Below, piece by piece: positions 7,490 through 15,661 of a stretch of 64,000 nt of DNA. The position numbers and the translations under genes are program-made. Source of the DNA: Halalkaliarchaeum desulfuricum (GTDB taxonomy: Archaea; Halobacteriota; Halobacteria; Halobacteriales; Haloferacaceae); NCBI RefSeq assembly GCF_002952775.1, contig NZ_CP025066.1:2666001-2730000 (forward strand), given 5' to 3'. The notes below the pieces were generated by a model. That model was not told the DNA's origin and did not search any database. It saw only the letters and a list, made by a program, of their open reading frames with translations. Numbering within the stretch: the first letter of the stretch is position 1; every line of letters begins with the position of its first letter.

Positions 7490-9166
7490 TCACCGATTCA
7501 GCGACAGCACCTCGCCTGGTTTGGGGGTTCGCTTGCCCCACTTGTCGGCGCGAATCCAGACGTAGTCGCAGCCGCCGAGGTCGACGGTCAATTCGCCCCC
7601 GTCGACGCGATAGTCGCCCTCCCCGACGATCGCCGTTGAAACGTCCTCTGGGGGTTCGAACGCGCAGGTGACTTCCCTCGGTTCGTCCGCGAGGTTGTGT
7701 GCACATACGAGCAGGTTGTCTCCGTGATCGAAACGGTGGATCCAGACGTCGTCGCGGTCGACGTCGACGACCGAGTAGATCCCGTCGACGATCTCCGGAC
7801 ACTGGCTCCGGGCGTCGACGAGTTGTCTGACCTGCGAAAGCAACGATCCGGGATCGTCCAGTTGGTCGGCGACGTTGACTCGCTCGTAGCTGTACTCGCC
7901 GTCGTCGATGACGGGGTTGTGCACGTTCCCGGGATCGGACGTCGAGAAGCCGGCGTACTCCGAGTCGTCCCACTGCATCGGCGTTCGGACCGCCTCCCGC
8001 TCGTGTAGTGAGGGATCCGACCCCATTCCGATCTCGTCGCCTGCGAGCAACACCGGGACGTCGGGCAGCGACAGCAACATGCTGTGAGCCATCGCCACGC
8101 GGTCAAGATCGTTGTCGTAGATCTCGGCGAGCCGGAGGCGATGGCCGCGTTCGAAGATCCACGAGTCGCCCGCGTCGTCGCCGAACGCCTCGCGGGCGTG
8201 GTGGAACGCCTCCTCGGGGAGCTTCAACAGGTTCCACTCGTCGTGATTGCGCAGGAAGTTCGCCCACTTGCCGACCCCCTCGACGTCGGGGACGATCTCG
8301 TGGGCACGGTAGAGCGGCCAGGTGTCTTCGATCCCGATGGCGTAGGTGAGGTGGGCGTTCATCACGAAGTTGAACTGCAGGTCGAACGCCTCTCCGTCCC
8401 CGAAGTAGTAGGGAAGCTTCTCGGGTTGATCGTCCGCCTCCGCGAGCAGGATCGCTTCGGACTTCTCCTCGCTGACGACCCGTTTCAGTTCCGTGAACAG
8501 TTCGATCGGTTCCTCGAGCGTCCCGCCATCGTGTCCCTTGGGCATCAACATCGGGTGGGCGGCGTCGATCCGGAACCCGTCGGCGCCCTGGCGGAGCCAG
8601 AACCGGAGGACGTCGTGAAATTCCTCCCGGACCTCGGGATTTCGGACGTTCAGGTCGGGCTGGTGGTGGAAGAACTGATGGAAGTAGTGTTCGCCGGCGA
8701 CATCGTCGTACGACCAGACGCCGTCCTCGTGTTCGGGGAAGATGTTGAACGTGTTGTAGGCGTTCTCGACGTCGTCGGTCCACAGGTAGTAGTCACGGTA
8801 TTCCGACTCGGGATCCCGACGGGCCTGCTGGAACCACTCGTGGTCGATCGAGGTGTGGTTGAAGACGAGATCGGTGAGCACACGGATGCCCCGGTCGTGT
8901 GCCCGATCGGTGAACTCGCTGAAGTCCTCGACCGTCCCCAGACGGTCGTCGACGGCGTAGTAGTCGGCGACGTCGTAGCCGTTGTCCCGGAGCGGACTGG
9001 GGTAGAACGGCCGGATCCACAGGCAGTCGACCCCGAGATCGTCGATGTACTCGAGCTTCTCGATGAGTCCCCGGAAATCCCCCCAGCCGTCGCCGTCGCT
9101 GTCGTAGAACGTCTTCACATCGAGCGTGTAGATAGTTGCGTCGTCGAGCCAGGCGGTGTCGGTCAT
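7490..9166 (-). CDS. GH13 enzyme of the trehalose synthase / oligo-alpha-glucosidase type
   Basis: A 558-residue GH13 protein resembling trehalose synthase (TreS)-like and alpha-1,6-glucosidase-like enzymes. It has MTDTAWLDDATIYTLDVKTF at the N-terminus and the FYDSDGDGWGDFRGL calcium-site motif. The catalytic triad is D201 (GFRIDAAHP), E243 (LLAEADDQPEK) and D309 (RNHDEW). RTPMQWDDSEYAGFS is typical of the TreS/oligo-1,6-glucosidase branch. It may interconvert maltose and trehalose, or hydrolyse short alpha-glucosides; the two cannot be separated here. No signal peptide. It is convergent with the PKD-GH13 gene, separated by 13 bp. Confidence 0.88.
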   Translation of the reverse strand: MTDTAWLDDATIYTLDVKTFYDSDGDGWGDFRGLIEKLEYIDDLGVDCLWIRPFYPSPLRDNGYDVADYYAVDDRLGTVEDFSEFTDRAHDRGIRVLTDLVFNHTSIDHEWFQQARRDPESEYRDYYLWTDDVENAYNTFNIFPEHEDGVWSYDDVAGEHYFHQFFHHQPDLNVRNPEVREEFHDVLRFWLRQGADGFRIDAAHPMLMPKGHDGGTLEEPIELFTELKRVVSEEKSEAILLAEADDQPEKLPYYFGDGEAFDLQFNFVMNAHLTYAIGIEDTWPLYRAHEIVPDVEGVGKWANFLRNHDEWNLLKLPEEAFHHAREAFGDDAGDSWIFERGHRLRLAEIYDNDLDRVAMAHSMLLSLPDVPVLLAGDEIGMGSDPSLHEREAVRTPMQWDDSEYAGFSTSDPGNVHNPVIDDGEYSYERVNVADQLDDPGSLLSQVRQLVDARSQCPEIVDGIYSVVDVDRDDVWIHRFDHGDNLLVCAHNLADEPREVTCAFEPPEDVSTAIVGEGDYRVDGGELTVDLGGCDYVWIRADKWGKRTPKPGEVLSLNR

Positions 9167-9237
9167 TCGTTCGAGAAAACGTCGTCGTGGAGAAAGCGCT
9201 TACGGAGACTGAAGGCGAAACCCCCCCGGGGAGAATG

Positions 9238-9651
9238 TCAACCGAGGCGCTCGTCGAGAATCAGTCGCGTTTTGGTGCTTTTCACCTCGTCCATCTCCCG
9301 CGCCTGGGAGATCAGTTCGTTCACTGCGCGAGTATCGACCGCGTCGACGATCAACACGACGTCCTCCTCGCCGGACACCTGCCAGACGTAGTCGACCTCC
9401 GGCCAGTCGGCCATCCGCTCTGACACGCCGGCGGTGTCGACGTCCATCGCCACCGAGATTTCGACCATCGCCTTCACGTTCCCCGTCCGGGTTGTGACCG
9501 TGAACCGTTCGATGATACCCTCCTCTGTCATGCGTTCGACCCGGTTGCGAACGGTTCCTTCGGAGGTACCGACCGACTCTGCGATCTCCGTGTACGGCGT
9601 TCGAGCGTCACGCCGGAGGATGTTCAGGATGCGACGATCGAGGTCGTCCAT
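9238..9651 (-). CDS. Lrp/AsnC-family transcriptional regulator
   Basis: A 137-residue Lrp/AsnC protein. The N-terminal winged HTH (MDDLDRRILNILRRDARTPYTEIAESVGTSEGTVRNRVERM) occupies residues 1-55 and is followed by the RAM effector-binding domain (VAMDVDTAG...DVVLIVDA). It is divergent from carA, with a 97-bp intergenic region that contains the inverted repeat TTACGAA-T-TTCGTAA. It therefore probably regulates itself and carA, linking carbamoyl-phosphate synthesis to amino-acid (for example glutamine) supply. The ligand is not known from sequence. Confidence 0.92.
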   Translation of the reverse strand: MDDLDRRILNILRRDARTPYTEIAESVGTSEGTVRNRVERMTEEGIIERFTVTTRTGNVKAMVEISVAMDVDTAGVSERMADWPEVDYVWQVSGEEDVVLIVDAVDTRAVNELISQAREMDEVKSTKTRLILDERLG

Positions 9652-9682
9652 ACACGAGAGTGTGTCTCCAGCACCTTACCGA

Positions 9683-9697
9683 TTACGAATTTCGTAA
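9683..9697. promoter_or_regulatory. Candidate Lrp operator between lrp and carA
   Basis: A perfect 7-bp inverted repeat TTACGAA-T-TTCGTAA lies 32 bp from the lrp start and about 20 bp upstream of the carA TATA-like element ACTTATTACC (9717-9726). A half-site-like TCTCGTAA overlaps the carA start region. Lrp-family proteins bind short dyads of this sort; binding itself is inferred. Confidence 0.6.
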
Positions 9698-9748
9698 CTT
9701 CGCTTCGAACGACGCACTTATTACCCGGGAGTTCATTCGTTTCTCGTA

Positions 9749-10810
9749 ATGTCGGGCGCCTACCTCGCGCTGGCCGACGGACGCGTGTTCGAAGCACGTT
9801 CCCGTTCGCCGGGGCGTACCCGTGGCGAACTGGTGTTTACGACTGCCTATACGGGGTACGAAGAGTCGCTTACGGACCCCTCGTACGAAGAGCAGATCCT
9901 CACGTTCTCGTACCCCCTGATCGGTAACTACGGCGTCCGAGCGGAGCGGTTCGAGTCCGACCGCGTCCATCCCCGTGCCGCGATCGCCCGCGAATTCACC
10001 GACGAGGTGGCCGCGTGGCTCGCCGATGAGGGCGTCCCGGCGATCGATCACCTCGATACACGCGAACTGGTGACGACCGTCCGGGAGGAGGGGGCGATGC
10101 GGTGCGGGATCGCCGCCGGTCCGGACGCGACGCCGGAGGACGCACGCGAGGAGCTCGCGAACGCAAAGGACATGAGCGAGCACGTGGACATCGGCTCGCA
10201 AGTGAGCGTCTCCTCGAAGACGACGTACCACGGCGGCGGCGAGTACGACGTTGCGCTCGTCGACTGCGGCGTCAAGGGCTCTATCGTCGACTCGCTTACC
10301 GCCCGTGGGGCGGACGTCCACGTCTTCCCGTACGACGCAGACGGGTCCGACGTTGCGGCCGTCGATCCGGATCTCCTGTTCGTCTCGAACGGGCCGGGCG
10401 ACCCGGCGAACTTCCAGCAGGCCCAGTCGCTCGTTGAATCGTTCGTCGGCGACGTACCGATCGCGGGGATCTGTCTGGGACAGCAGATCGTCGCCCGGGC
10501 GTTCGGCGGCACCACCGAGAAGATGCGGTTCGGTCACCGCGGGGTCAACCAGCCGGTCCGTGACCTCCGCACCGATCAGGTCGTGATGACGACCCAGAAC
10601 CACGGCTACACCGTCGACGAAGTCGGCGATCTCGAGGTGACACAGGTGAACGTCAACGACGGTACCGTCGAAGGACTGGAGTGTACGGAGTCGAACGTCA
10701 TCACCCGCCAGTACCACCCGGAGGCCAATCCGGGACCGCACGACTCGCTCGGCTTCTTCGACGACGTACTCGAACTGGGGGAGTGTCGAATCCCCGTTGC
10801 GGCGGATTGA
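9749..10810 (+). CDS. carA: Carbamoyl-phosphate synthase small (glutaminase) subunit
   Basis: A 353-residue CarA that hydrolyses glutamine and passes ammonia to the large subunit for carbamoyl phosphate, feeding arginine and pyrimidine synthesis. The N-terminal CPSase small-chain domain has GELVFTTAYTGYEESLTDPSY and GNYGV. The class I glutamine amidotransferase domain has the nucleophile C242 in GICLGQQ and the His/Glu pair in QYHPEANPGPHDS. The ATG at 9749 follows a TATA-like element by about 28 nt, consistent with a leaderless mRNA. carB is not adjacent within view, being neither upstream nor immediately downstream. Confidence 0.95.
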   Translation: MSGAYLALADGRVFEARSRSPGRTRGELVFTTAYTGYEESLTDPSYEEQILTFSYPLIGNYGVRAERFESDRVHPRAAIAREFTDEVAAWLADEGVPAIDHLDTRELVTTVREEGAMRCGIAAGPDATPEDAREELANAKDMSEHVDIGSQVSVSSKTTYHGGGEYDVALVDCGVKGSIVDSLTARGADVHVFPYDADGSDVAAVDPDLLFVSNGPGDPANFQQAQSLVESFVGDVPIAGICLGQQIVARAFGGTTEKMRFGHRGVNQPVRDLRTDQVVMTTQNHGYTVDEVGDLEVTQVNVNDGTVEGLECTESNVITRQYHPEANPGPHDSLGFFDDVLELGECRIPVAAD

Positions 10811-10826
10811 ACGTCAAGTGACTCTT

Positions 10827-10890
10827 CGACAGGCACGGTTCTCGGCAGGCACGGTTCTCGACAGGCACAGTTCTCGACAGGCACGGTTCT
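10827..10890. repeat. Four tandem copies of a 16-bp unit downstream of carA
   Basis: The unit CGACAGGCACGGTTCT is repeated four times head to tail (10827, 10843, 10859, 10875) with only two single-base differences (G for A in copy 2, A for G in copy 3). A partial fifth unit begins at 10891. It starts 16 bp after the carA stop codon and ends 94 bp before surE. No hairpin-plus-T-tract is formed, so it is not an obvious terminator; a slipped-strand minisatellite is the simplest reading. Confidence 0.85.
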
Positions 10891-10984
10891 CGGTAGCACC
10901 GCTTTTGGTAGCGACGTCTCTCGAACCGAGTTCCCGTCCAGCCGTTCTCGGAGCATCTATCAGCGTTCGGTGACAGCAACGTGT

Positions 10985-11857
10985 ATGACCGAGCTCCTGC
11001 TCACGAACGACGACGGGATCGACGCCCCCGGGATTCGGGCGGTGTACGACGCCCTCTCGACGGAGTACGACGTGACGGTTGTCGCGCCGGCCACGAACCA
11101 GAGCGGCGCCGGCGGCGCTCGAACCTGGTGGGAGAGCACGCTCGAGTACGACGAGCACGAACTCGGATACGCCGTCCGAGGAACTCCCGCCGACTGCGTG
11201 GCGTTCGCGTTCGCTGGCCTCGATCTCGAGCCGTCCCTGGTCGTGTCCGGCTGCAACGACGGGCCGAACATCGGCGCACACATCCTCGGCCGGTCCGGGA
11301 CGGTCGGCGCGGCCCACGAGGCGGCGCTGCTTTCGGTCCCCGGGATCGCGGTGTCGCTGTACGATCTCTCCGATCTACCCCCGACAAACGCCGTGCCGTC
11401 GGTCGACGACTTCGCGGTCGCTGCCGACGTCACCCATCGGCTCGTCGACCGGTGGCTCACGGACGGTCCGATCGAGGGTGCCGACTACCTGAACGTGAAC
11501 GTGCCCGCCCCCGCCTCGGCGCGGAACCTCGGCAGTACCATCGGTGGAACGGATAGATCGGAATCGAACTGGCCGCCGATGCGGTTCACCCGTCCGGCGA
11601 CGGGCTACGACGTGACGACCGTCGACCCGACCGATCCGGAGGTGACTGCACGGGGCGAGGCGGGGATCGAACTCCGCGACCGGTTCTGGCGGTCGTTTTT
11701 GAACCTCGACGTCCCGGATCCGGTGGGTACCGACCGCCGGGCAGCTGTCGACGGCGAAATCTCCATCTCGCCGCTGTCGGTGGGGCGCCCAGTCTCGACG
11801 GACATCGTCGGCGAGACGTTCGCGCTGGAGCGGGACGGTTCCGCCGCGAGCGATTAG
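10985..11857 (+). CDS. surE: SurE-type 5'/3'-nucleotidase
   Basis: A 290-residue SurE phosphatase that dephosphorylates nucleoside 5'- and 3'-monophosphates. The metal site LLTNDDGIDAPGI is at the N-terminus, followed by VVAPATNQSG (the conserved Asn/Ser region), VRGTPADCV and SGCNDGPNIG. The ATG at 10985 was chosen over an alternative start 15 nt upstream because SurE proteins begin a few residues before the TNDDG motif. A TATA-like CATCTATC lies about 30 nt upstream. Confidence 0.93.
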   Translation: MTELLLTNDDGIDAPGIRAVYDALSTEYDVTVVAPATNQSGAGGARTWWESTLEYDEHELGYAVRGTPADCVAFAFAGLDLEPSLVVSGCNDGPNIGAHILGRSGTVGAAHEAALLSVPGIAVSLYDLSDLPPTNAVPSVDDFAVAADVTHRLVDRWLTDGPIEGADYLNVNVPAPASARNLGSTIGGTDRSESNWPPMRFTRPATGYDVTTVDPTDPEVTARGEAGIELRDRFWRSFLNLDVPDPVGTDRRAAVDGEISISPLSVGRPVSTDIVGETFALERDGSAASD

Positions 11858-11935
11858 CCGACGGTCATTCGACGACCGGGACGGTCCGCTGGCGGGACCG
11901 CGAATCCTTTATCGATGGCGCCCCCAGGGACGCAC

Positions 11936-12349
11936 ATGAAGCGGCGCCGGTTTCTCGCGGCCGCGGCGGTGCCGACGGCCGCGGGGCTCGCGGGCTGTTC
12001 GGGCGTGCTGGGGAACGAAGAGTACGACGTCGGGATGACCGCAACCGAGTTCGTCCCGGAGGAGCTGACCGTCGAGGTGGGGACGACCGTGGTGTGGAAA
12101 AACACGAGCGCCCGGGCTCACACCGTCACGGCCTACGAGAACCTCATCCCCGAGAGGGCGGAGTACTTCGCCAGCGGTGGCTACGACGACGAGATGACTG
12201 CTCGGCAGGAGTGGTGGGACGACTACGGCGGGATCATGGAGTCGGGCGACACCTTCTCGTACACCTTCGAGGTGCCGGGGGAATACGGCTACGTCTGTGT
12301 CCCCCACGAAACCGGGGGTATGACGGGCCGCGTTTACGTCGAAGACTGA
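11936..12349 (+). CDS. Halocyanin-like type I copper lipoprotein
   Basis: A 137-residue blue-copper protein of the plastocyanin/halocyanin family. The N-terminus MKRRRFLAAAAVPTAAGLAGC has a twin-arginine signal and a lipobox (LAGC, C21), so it should be Tat-exported and lipid-anchored on the outer face of the membrane. The copper ligands are visible as H62 (ARAHTV), C121, H124 and M129 (CVPHETGGM). It likely acts as a mobile electron carrier. The ATG at 11936 is preferred over ATG 11915 because the latter adds MAPPGTH before the Tat motif. It is convergent with rps3ae (15 bp apart). Confidence 0.9.
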   Translation: MKRRRFLAAAAVPTAAGLAGCSGVLGNEEYDVGMTATEFVPEELTVEVGTTVVWKNTSARAHTVTAYENLIPERAEYFASGGYDDEMTARQEWWDDYGGIMESGDTFSYTFEVPGEYGYVCVPHETGGMTGRVYVED

Positions 12350-12364
12350 TACTGAGTCGGACAG

Positions 12365-13006
12365 TTACTCGTCGACTGCGACGTCTTCGGCGTCGACATC
12401 GACGGAAGCTTCCTCCTCTGCGGCGACTTCCTCGGGACGCGCCTCGAGGGTGAGCTTCTGGATCTCGACCCGGCGAAGCGGATAGATCTCCTTTGCGTCG
12501 CCGTAGATCGCCGAGGAGAGCCGCCCCTCGACGACGCTGTCGACGTACTGTGCGAAGGTGCGGTCTCCGGCGGCCGACTCGACCTGATCGATCATGATCC
12601 GGCGGATCGCCTCCTCCTGGGAGCGATCCGCGCGCTTGGTCGTGAACGCGACCGGCTGGACCTGTAGCCGGTAGTCGTCGGTCGTGAGCACCGTGATCGA
12701 CGCGTCGATCTTCGAGGCGCCACGACGGACGAGCGACCGCAGGTAGTCCCGCGTGAGTTCGTGTTTGACGAACTCCGTGTACGCCGAGTCGGAGCCGACG
12801 TCCGTGATCTTGAACGTCAGCTTCGTGTTGTTCGCGCCGGCGTCGTCGGTGATGTCGCCGAGCGTCGTCTCGATGGTTCGTCCGATGATCATGTCCGATT
12901 CCTCCGCGATGGTTTCGCCGATCTCCGCCCGGTCGAACTGCTCGGGCGCGATCACGGTGTACCACCGCTTGCCTCGTTTCTGCTTGCTTACTGATCGTTC
13001 ACTCAT
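12365..13006 (-). CDS. rps3ae: 30S ribosomal protein S3Ae (eS1)
   Basis: A 213-residue S3Ae/eS1 protein, beginning MSERSVSKQKRGKRWYTVIAPEQFDRAEIGET, with the family motif GRTIETTLGDIT and an acidic C-terminal tail (EEEASVDVDAEDVAVDE) typical of halophile ribosomal proteins. It is the last gene of the cluster rps15-recJ-like-pcc1-rps3ae; its start overlaps the end of pcc1 by 8 nt, so translation is probably coupled. Confidence 0.95.
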   Translation of the reverse strand: MSERSVSKQKRGKRWYTVIAPEQFDRAEIGETIAEESDMIIGRTIETTLGDITDDAGANNTKLTFKITDVGSDSAYTEFVKHELTRDYLRSLVRRGASKIDASITVLTTDDYRLQVQPVAFTTKRADRSQEEAIRRIMIDQVESAAGDRTFAQYVDSVVEGRLSSAIYGDAKEIYPLRRVEIQKLTLEARPEEVAAEEEASVDVDAEDVAVDE

Positions 13007-13337
13007 GATGTGTGTCGTTTGCGTCTGTTTCGTGTCGTATTCGGTCGGTCGATGCGATTCCTGAAACCTGCTCTGCGACGATCACGTTGACCACGTAGTC
13101 GTCCACCGTCGACTGGAGCCCGCCTGTCGTCTCCCGCCGGATGCGTGTCCGGACCACGCCGTCGGATTCGACCCCTTTGGTGTCGACGTCGGCGGTGTTG
13201 TCCGGCGCGATCGCGGCCGCGACCACCGCCGGATCGTCGTGTGCTGTCTCGATCCGCGCGAACCGGCCGTGGTCCCCGCGGTCCCAGTCGGTGTCGGAAT
13301 CGACGTCGGTGTCGGTGTCGGCGGTGTTTCGGGTCAT
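12999..13337 (-). CDS. pcc1: KEOPS complex subunit Pcc1
   Basis: A 112-residue protein matching the small dimerising subunit Pcc1 of KEOPS, which with Kae1, Bud32 and Cgi121 makes t6A37 on tRNA. The visible core is ARIETAHDDPAVVAAAIAPDN and later VRTRIRRETTGGLQSTVDDYVVNVIVAEQV, the two beta-alpha segments of the fold. The first 25 residues form an Asp/Thr repeat (TADTDTDVDSDTDWD). The ATG at 13335-13337 overlaps the stop of the upstream RecJ-like gene by 4 nt, and its stop overlaps rps3ae by 8 nt, so the three genes form one translationally coupled operon. Confidence 0.85.
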   Translation of the reverse strand: MTRNTADTDTDVDSDTDWDRGDHGRFARIETAHDDPAVVAAAIAPDNTADVDTKGVESDGVVRTRIRRETTGGLQSTVDDYVVNVIVAEQVSGIASTDRIRHETDANDTHHE

Positions 13338-14587
13338 AATCGCCCTCTGACGGCGGCCGCGAACTCGGTCGGATCGCCGTCGAACCTTGCGGTCGCGCTC
13401 GCGGTCGTTCCCGAACCGGTACCGTCGAACTCGGCGGCCGCCTCCGAGAATGCCTCCTCGAGCGCCGTCCCGGATGTCCCGGGATCTCGGGTCGCCCCGG
13501 CAGCCGCCCCGCCGGAGCCGTCCGTACCCTGCTGGATCACGACCACAACCGGCTCCGGCGACCGATAGTCGCAAAGCAGCCGGGCGATCGTCGACAACAC
13601 TTCGGGATCGGCGTCGACGCGGGCGAGCAGCGAGCCGTCGTATCGCCCGGTGGTCGCCGAATCGATCGCCCGGTGTGTCCGTCGGGCGTGGTCGCGCCAC
13701 GTCTCGAGGGCGCTCTCGCGGAGTTCGACTGAGTGGTTCGGCCCCTCCGGGCCCTGTCGGTCGAGGGCGAGCGCGATCGCGGTCCCCGGCCGTTCGCTGG
13801 CCAGTACGTCGAGTACCTCGGCGTAGCCCGAAAGCGTCGCGAACGGCCCGTCGGTCGCGTACGGCCGCAACACGGCCTCGATGGCGGTCGCAGCCTCCGG
13901 GATCGCCCCGTCGGCGGTCGCGACCTCGATCGCGAGCAAGGAGGCGACCCGTTCCTTTCGGTCGGTCGCCAGCGTCGTCGCGTCGGCGTCCGCCGCGAGG
14001 CCCCACCGATCGAGGGCGTCTCCGGCCAGATCGGTGTCTCCCGAGAACGGGGCGAGAAACCGCACGGAGTGTGCGAGCCCGTCGGCGAGTTCCCGGACTG
14101 GAAGACCGACGCCGGGTCGCCGTTCGAGGCGGTCGCGTTCCTCCGCGCGATCGAGGATCGCCGCGGTGCCGACGTCGCCGGGAACGGTCCCCGCGGCGAC
14201 CGCGCCCGCGAGTGCGAGCACCGGATCGGGGTCACCCCCGAGTTCCAGCGCCGTCCGGTATGCGGCTGCGCTGGCGGGTTTGCCGTCGGCTGTCGTCGCT
14301 ATTCCGGCGAGAGAGGCGTCCGCGATCGTCGACTGGCATCCCACCACGAGCGTCCGATCGTCCGGGCCGTCGTTCGGAAGTCCCGCCGAAAGCAGGCCGT
14401 CCGGGTCGTCGATCGACCTGACCTGGAACGGGATCCCGGTCGCCCGCGCGGCGTCCGCGAGGAGGCCCGCGGCGGCGATCGCGTCGCCGGAACGGACGGG
14501 AAGCAGCGTCAGGAACGACGCCTCCCGGACGGTAGCGGCGACGCTTTTCGCGTCGGCGGACGGATCGACGGCGTCGGTTTCGGACAT
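13334..14587 (-). CDS. RecJ/Cdc45-like protein, apparently without the DHH motif
   Basis: A 417-residue protein in the position where haloarchaea carry a RecJ-family (DHH/DHHA1-like) gene between rps15 and pcc1. The N-terminal fold SFLTLLPVRSGDAIAAAGLLADAARATGIPFQVRS aligns with RecJ/GAN/Cdc45 phosphoesterase domains, but I see no intact DHH triplet. The usual HxDxD site is replaced by RSGDAIAAAG, and the expected second motif reads VVGCQST. It may therefore be a catalytically reduced, Cdc45-like replisome factor rather than a nuclease. It overlaps pcc1 by 4 nt (ATGA). The ATG at 14585-14587 was chosen as the first start after rps15. Confidence 0.7.
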   Translation of the reverse strand: MSETDAVDPSADAKSVAATVREASFLTLLPVRSGDAIAAAGLLADAARATGIPFQVRSIDDPDGLLSAGLPNDGPDDRTLVVGCQSTIADASLAGIATTADGKPASAAAYRTALELGGDPDPVLALAGAVAAGTVPGDVGTAAILDRAEERDRLERRPGVGLPVRELADGLAHSVRFLAPFSGDTDLAGDALDRWGLAADADATTLATDRKERVASLLAIEVATADGAIPEAATAIEAVLRPYATDGPFATLSGYAEVLDVLASERPGTAIALALDRQGPEGPNHSVELRESALETWRDHARRTHRAIDSATTGRYDGSLLARVDADPEVLSTIARLLCDYRSPEPVVVVIQQGTDGSGGAAAGATRDPGTSGTALEEAFSEAAAEFDGTGSGTTASATARFDGDPTEFAAAVRGRL

Positions 14588-14628
14588 CGGGTGTGGGGGT
14601 ACGGTAGTGGGGGGTGCGGTCGTGTGTG

Positions 14629-15096
14629 CTACTCTTCGAGCATCTCGACAGCGTTCTCGTGTTTGTACTTGAAGTCGTCGTCGAGCTTGTCGCCGCGGTA
14701 GTAGTTGGCCAGGCGACGGATCTTCGCCTCGGTGTTCTGGAGCGCCCGTTTGTTGCTGTGGTCCTGCGGGTTCTCCTGCATGTGCTTTCGAAGGCGGACG
14801 GCGCGTTCCATCAGGTTCCGGAGGTCCTCGGGGAACTCCGGATCGGCGTCGTTCTCCTCGAGGATCTCGGTGAGCTTCTTCCCGGTCGCGAGCTTCACGT
14901 CGGGGACCGGGACGCCTTTGACACCCTCGTCGCGCAGTTTCATGCCGATCTGACTGGGGTCGTACCCCTGGTCTGCGAGTTCGAGGACGCGCTCTTCGAT
15001 GGCGTCTGGTTCGACGTCGCTCCACTCCGGTGGGTCGTCTGCGACGGGCCTGTCCGAACCGGACGAGCCGCGTCGGCGTGTGTGCATTCGTGCCAT
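14629..15096 (-). CDS. rps15: 30S ribosomal protein S15 (archaeal S15P/S13e)
   Basis: A 155-residue archaeal S15. It has the N-terminal extension MARMHTRRRGSSGSDRP shared with eukaryotic S13, the YDPSQIGMKLRDEGVKGVPVPD motif and the C-terminal S15 core (RKHMQENPQDHSNKRALQNTEAKIRRLANYYR). It is the first gene of a minus-strand cluster with recJ-like, pcc1 and rps3ae; the gap to the next gene is 41 bp. Confidence 0.96.
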   Translation of the reverse strand: MARMHTRRRGSSGSDRPVADDPPEWSDVEPDAIEERVLELADQGYDPSQIGMKLRDEGVKGVPVPDVKLATGKKLTEILEENDADPEFPEDLRNLMERAVRLRKHMQENPQDHSNKRALQNTEAKIRRLANYYRGDKLDDDFKYKHENAVEMLEE

Positions 15097-15454
15097 TGTC
15101 TGATTGGAACGCCGGCCGCAGAAGGCGAAACACCGACGTCTCCACGACGGGCTGGTGCGCCCGCCGGGAGCTGTCGGTGCACTTCCGCAATCCCAAGCCC
15201 GTACGGGCGAGTCAGATTTGCGGCCGTGCTGTTCCCGGCTGTGAGAAGGACGTGGAGGGTTTAATGGGTTTCCATCCGCGGCGAGGGGACAGTGGGTGAG
15301 TTGGAGAGAATCACTGCAACACGGTGACCTCGTTTATTTCGATCTCGAGGCACTGAATCGAACGTGAAATAGGGCCTGCGAATGTACTGTGGGGAGTCGT
15401 GGTACCGCGACCCTCGGAAGGGTTATCCCTCGTCCGGCCCTCTGTTTGTTTGTA
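15097..15454. other. Intergenic region between divergent rps15 and cspA (358 bp)
   Basis: No ORF here has coding character. The right end holds the cspA TATA-like element GGGTTATCCC (15420-15429), 26-35 nt before the cspA ATG, giving a probably leaderless transcript. On the left, the rps15 promoter must lie within this stretch; a TTTAATGG element at about 15260 is a weak candidate. Confidence 0.5.
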
Positions 15455-15661
15455 ATGGCAAACGGTAAGGTTGATTTCTTCAACGACACTGGCGGCTACG
15501 GTTTCATCTCGACTGACGACGGCGACCTCGACGACGACGAAGACGTTTTCTTCCACATGGAGGATGTCGGCGGCGAAGACCTCACGGAAGGTACTGAGGT
15601 CGAGTTCGACATCGAGTCCTCGCCCAAGGGGCCTCGTGCGGCGAACGTCGTCCGACAGTAA
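15455..15661 (+). CDS. cspA: Cold-shock domain protein
   Basis: A 68-residue CSD protein with both RNA-binding motifs: RNP1-like GGYGFIS and RNP2-like DVFFHMEDV. Acidic insertions (DDGDLDDDED) replace the usual short loop, a halophile adaptation. It likely binds single-stranded RNA or DNA as an RNA chaperone. The start ATG at 15455 is supported by the family N-terminus MANGKVDFFND and by the TATA-like element 26-35 nt upstream. A hairpin followed by a T-run lies 17 bp after the stop. Confidence 0.95.
   Translation: MANGKVDFFNDTGGYGFISTDDGDLDDDEDVFFHMEDVGGEDLTEGTEVEFDIESSPKGPRAANVVRQ

Noticed and set aside
8084-9391. 435-codon plus-strand ORF across the TreS-like gene and Lrp gene
   Set aside because: It spans two unrelated genes on the other strand and has no family features.
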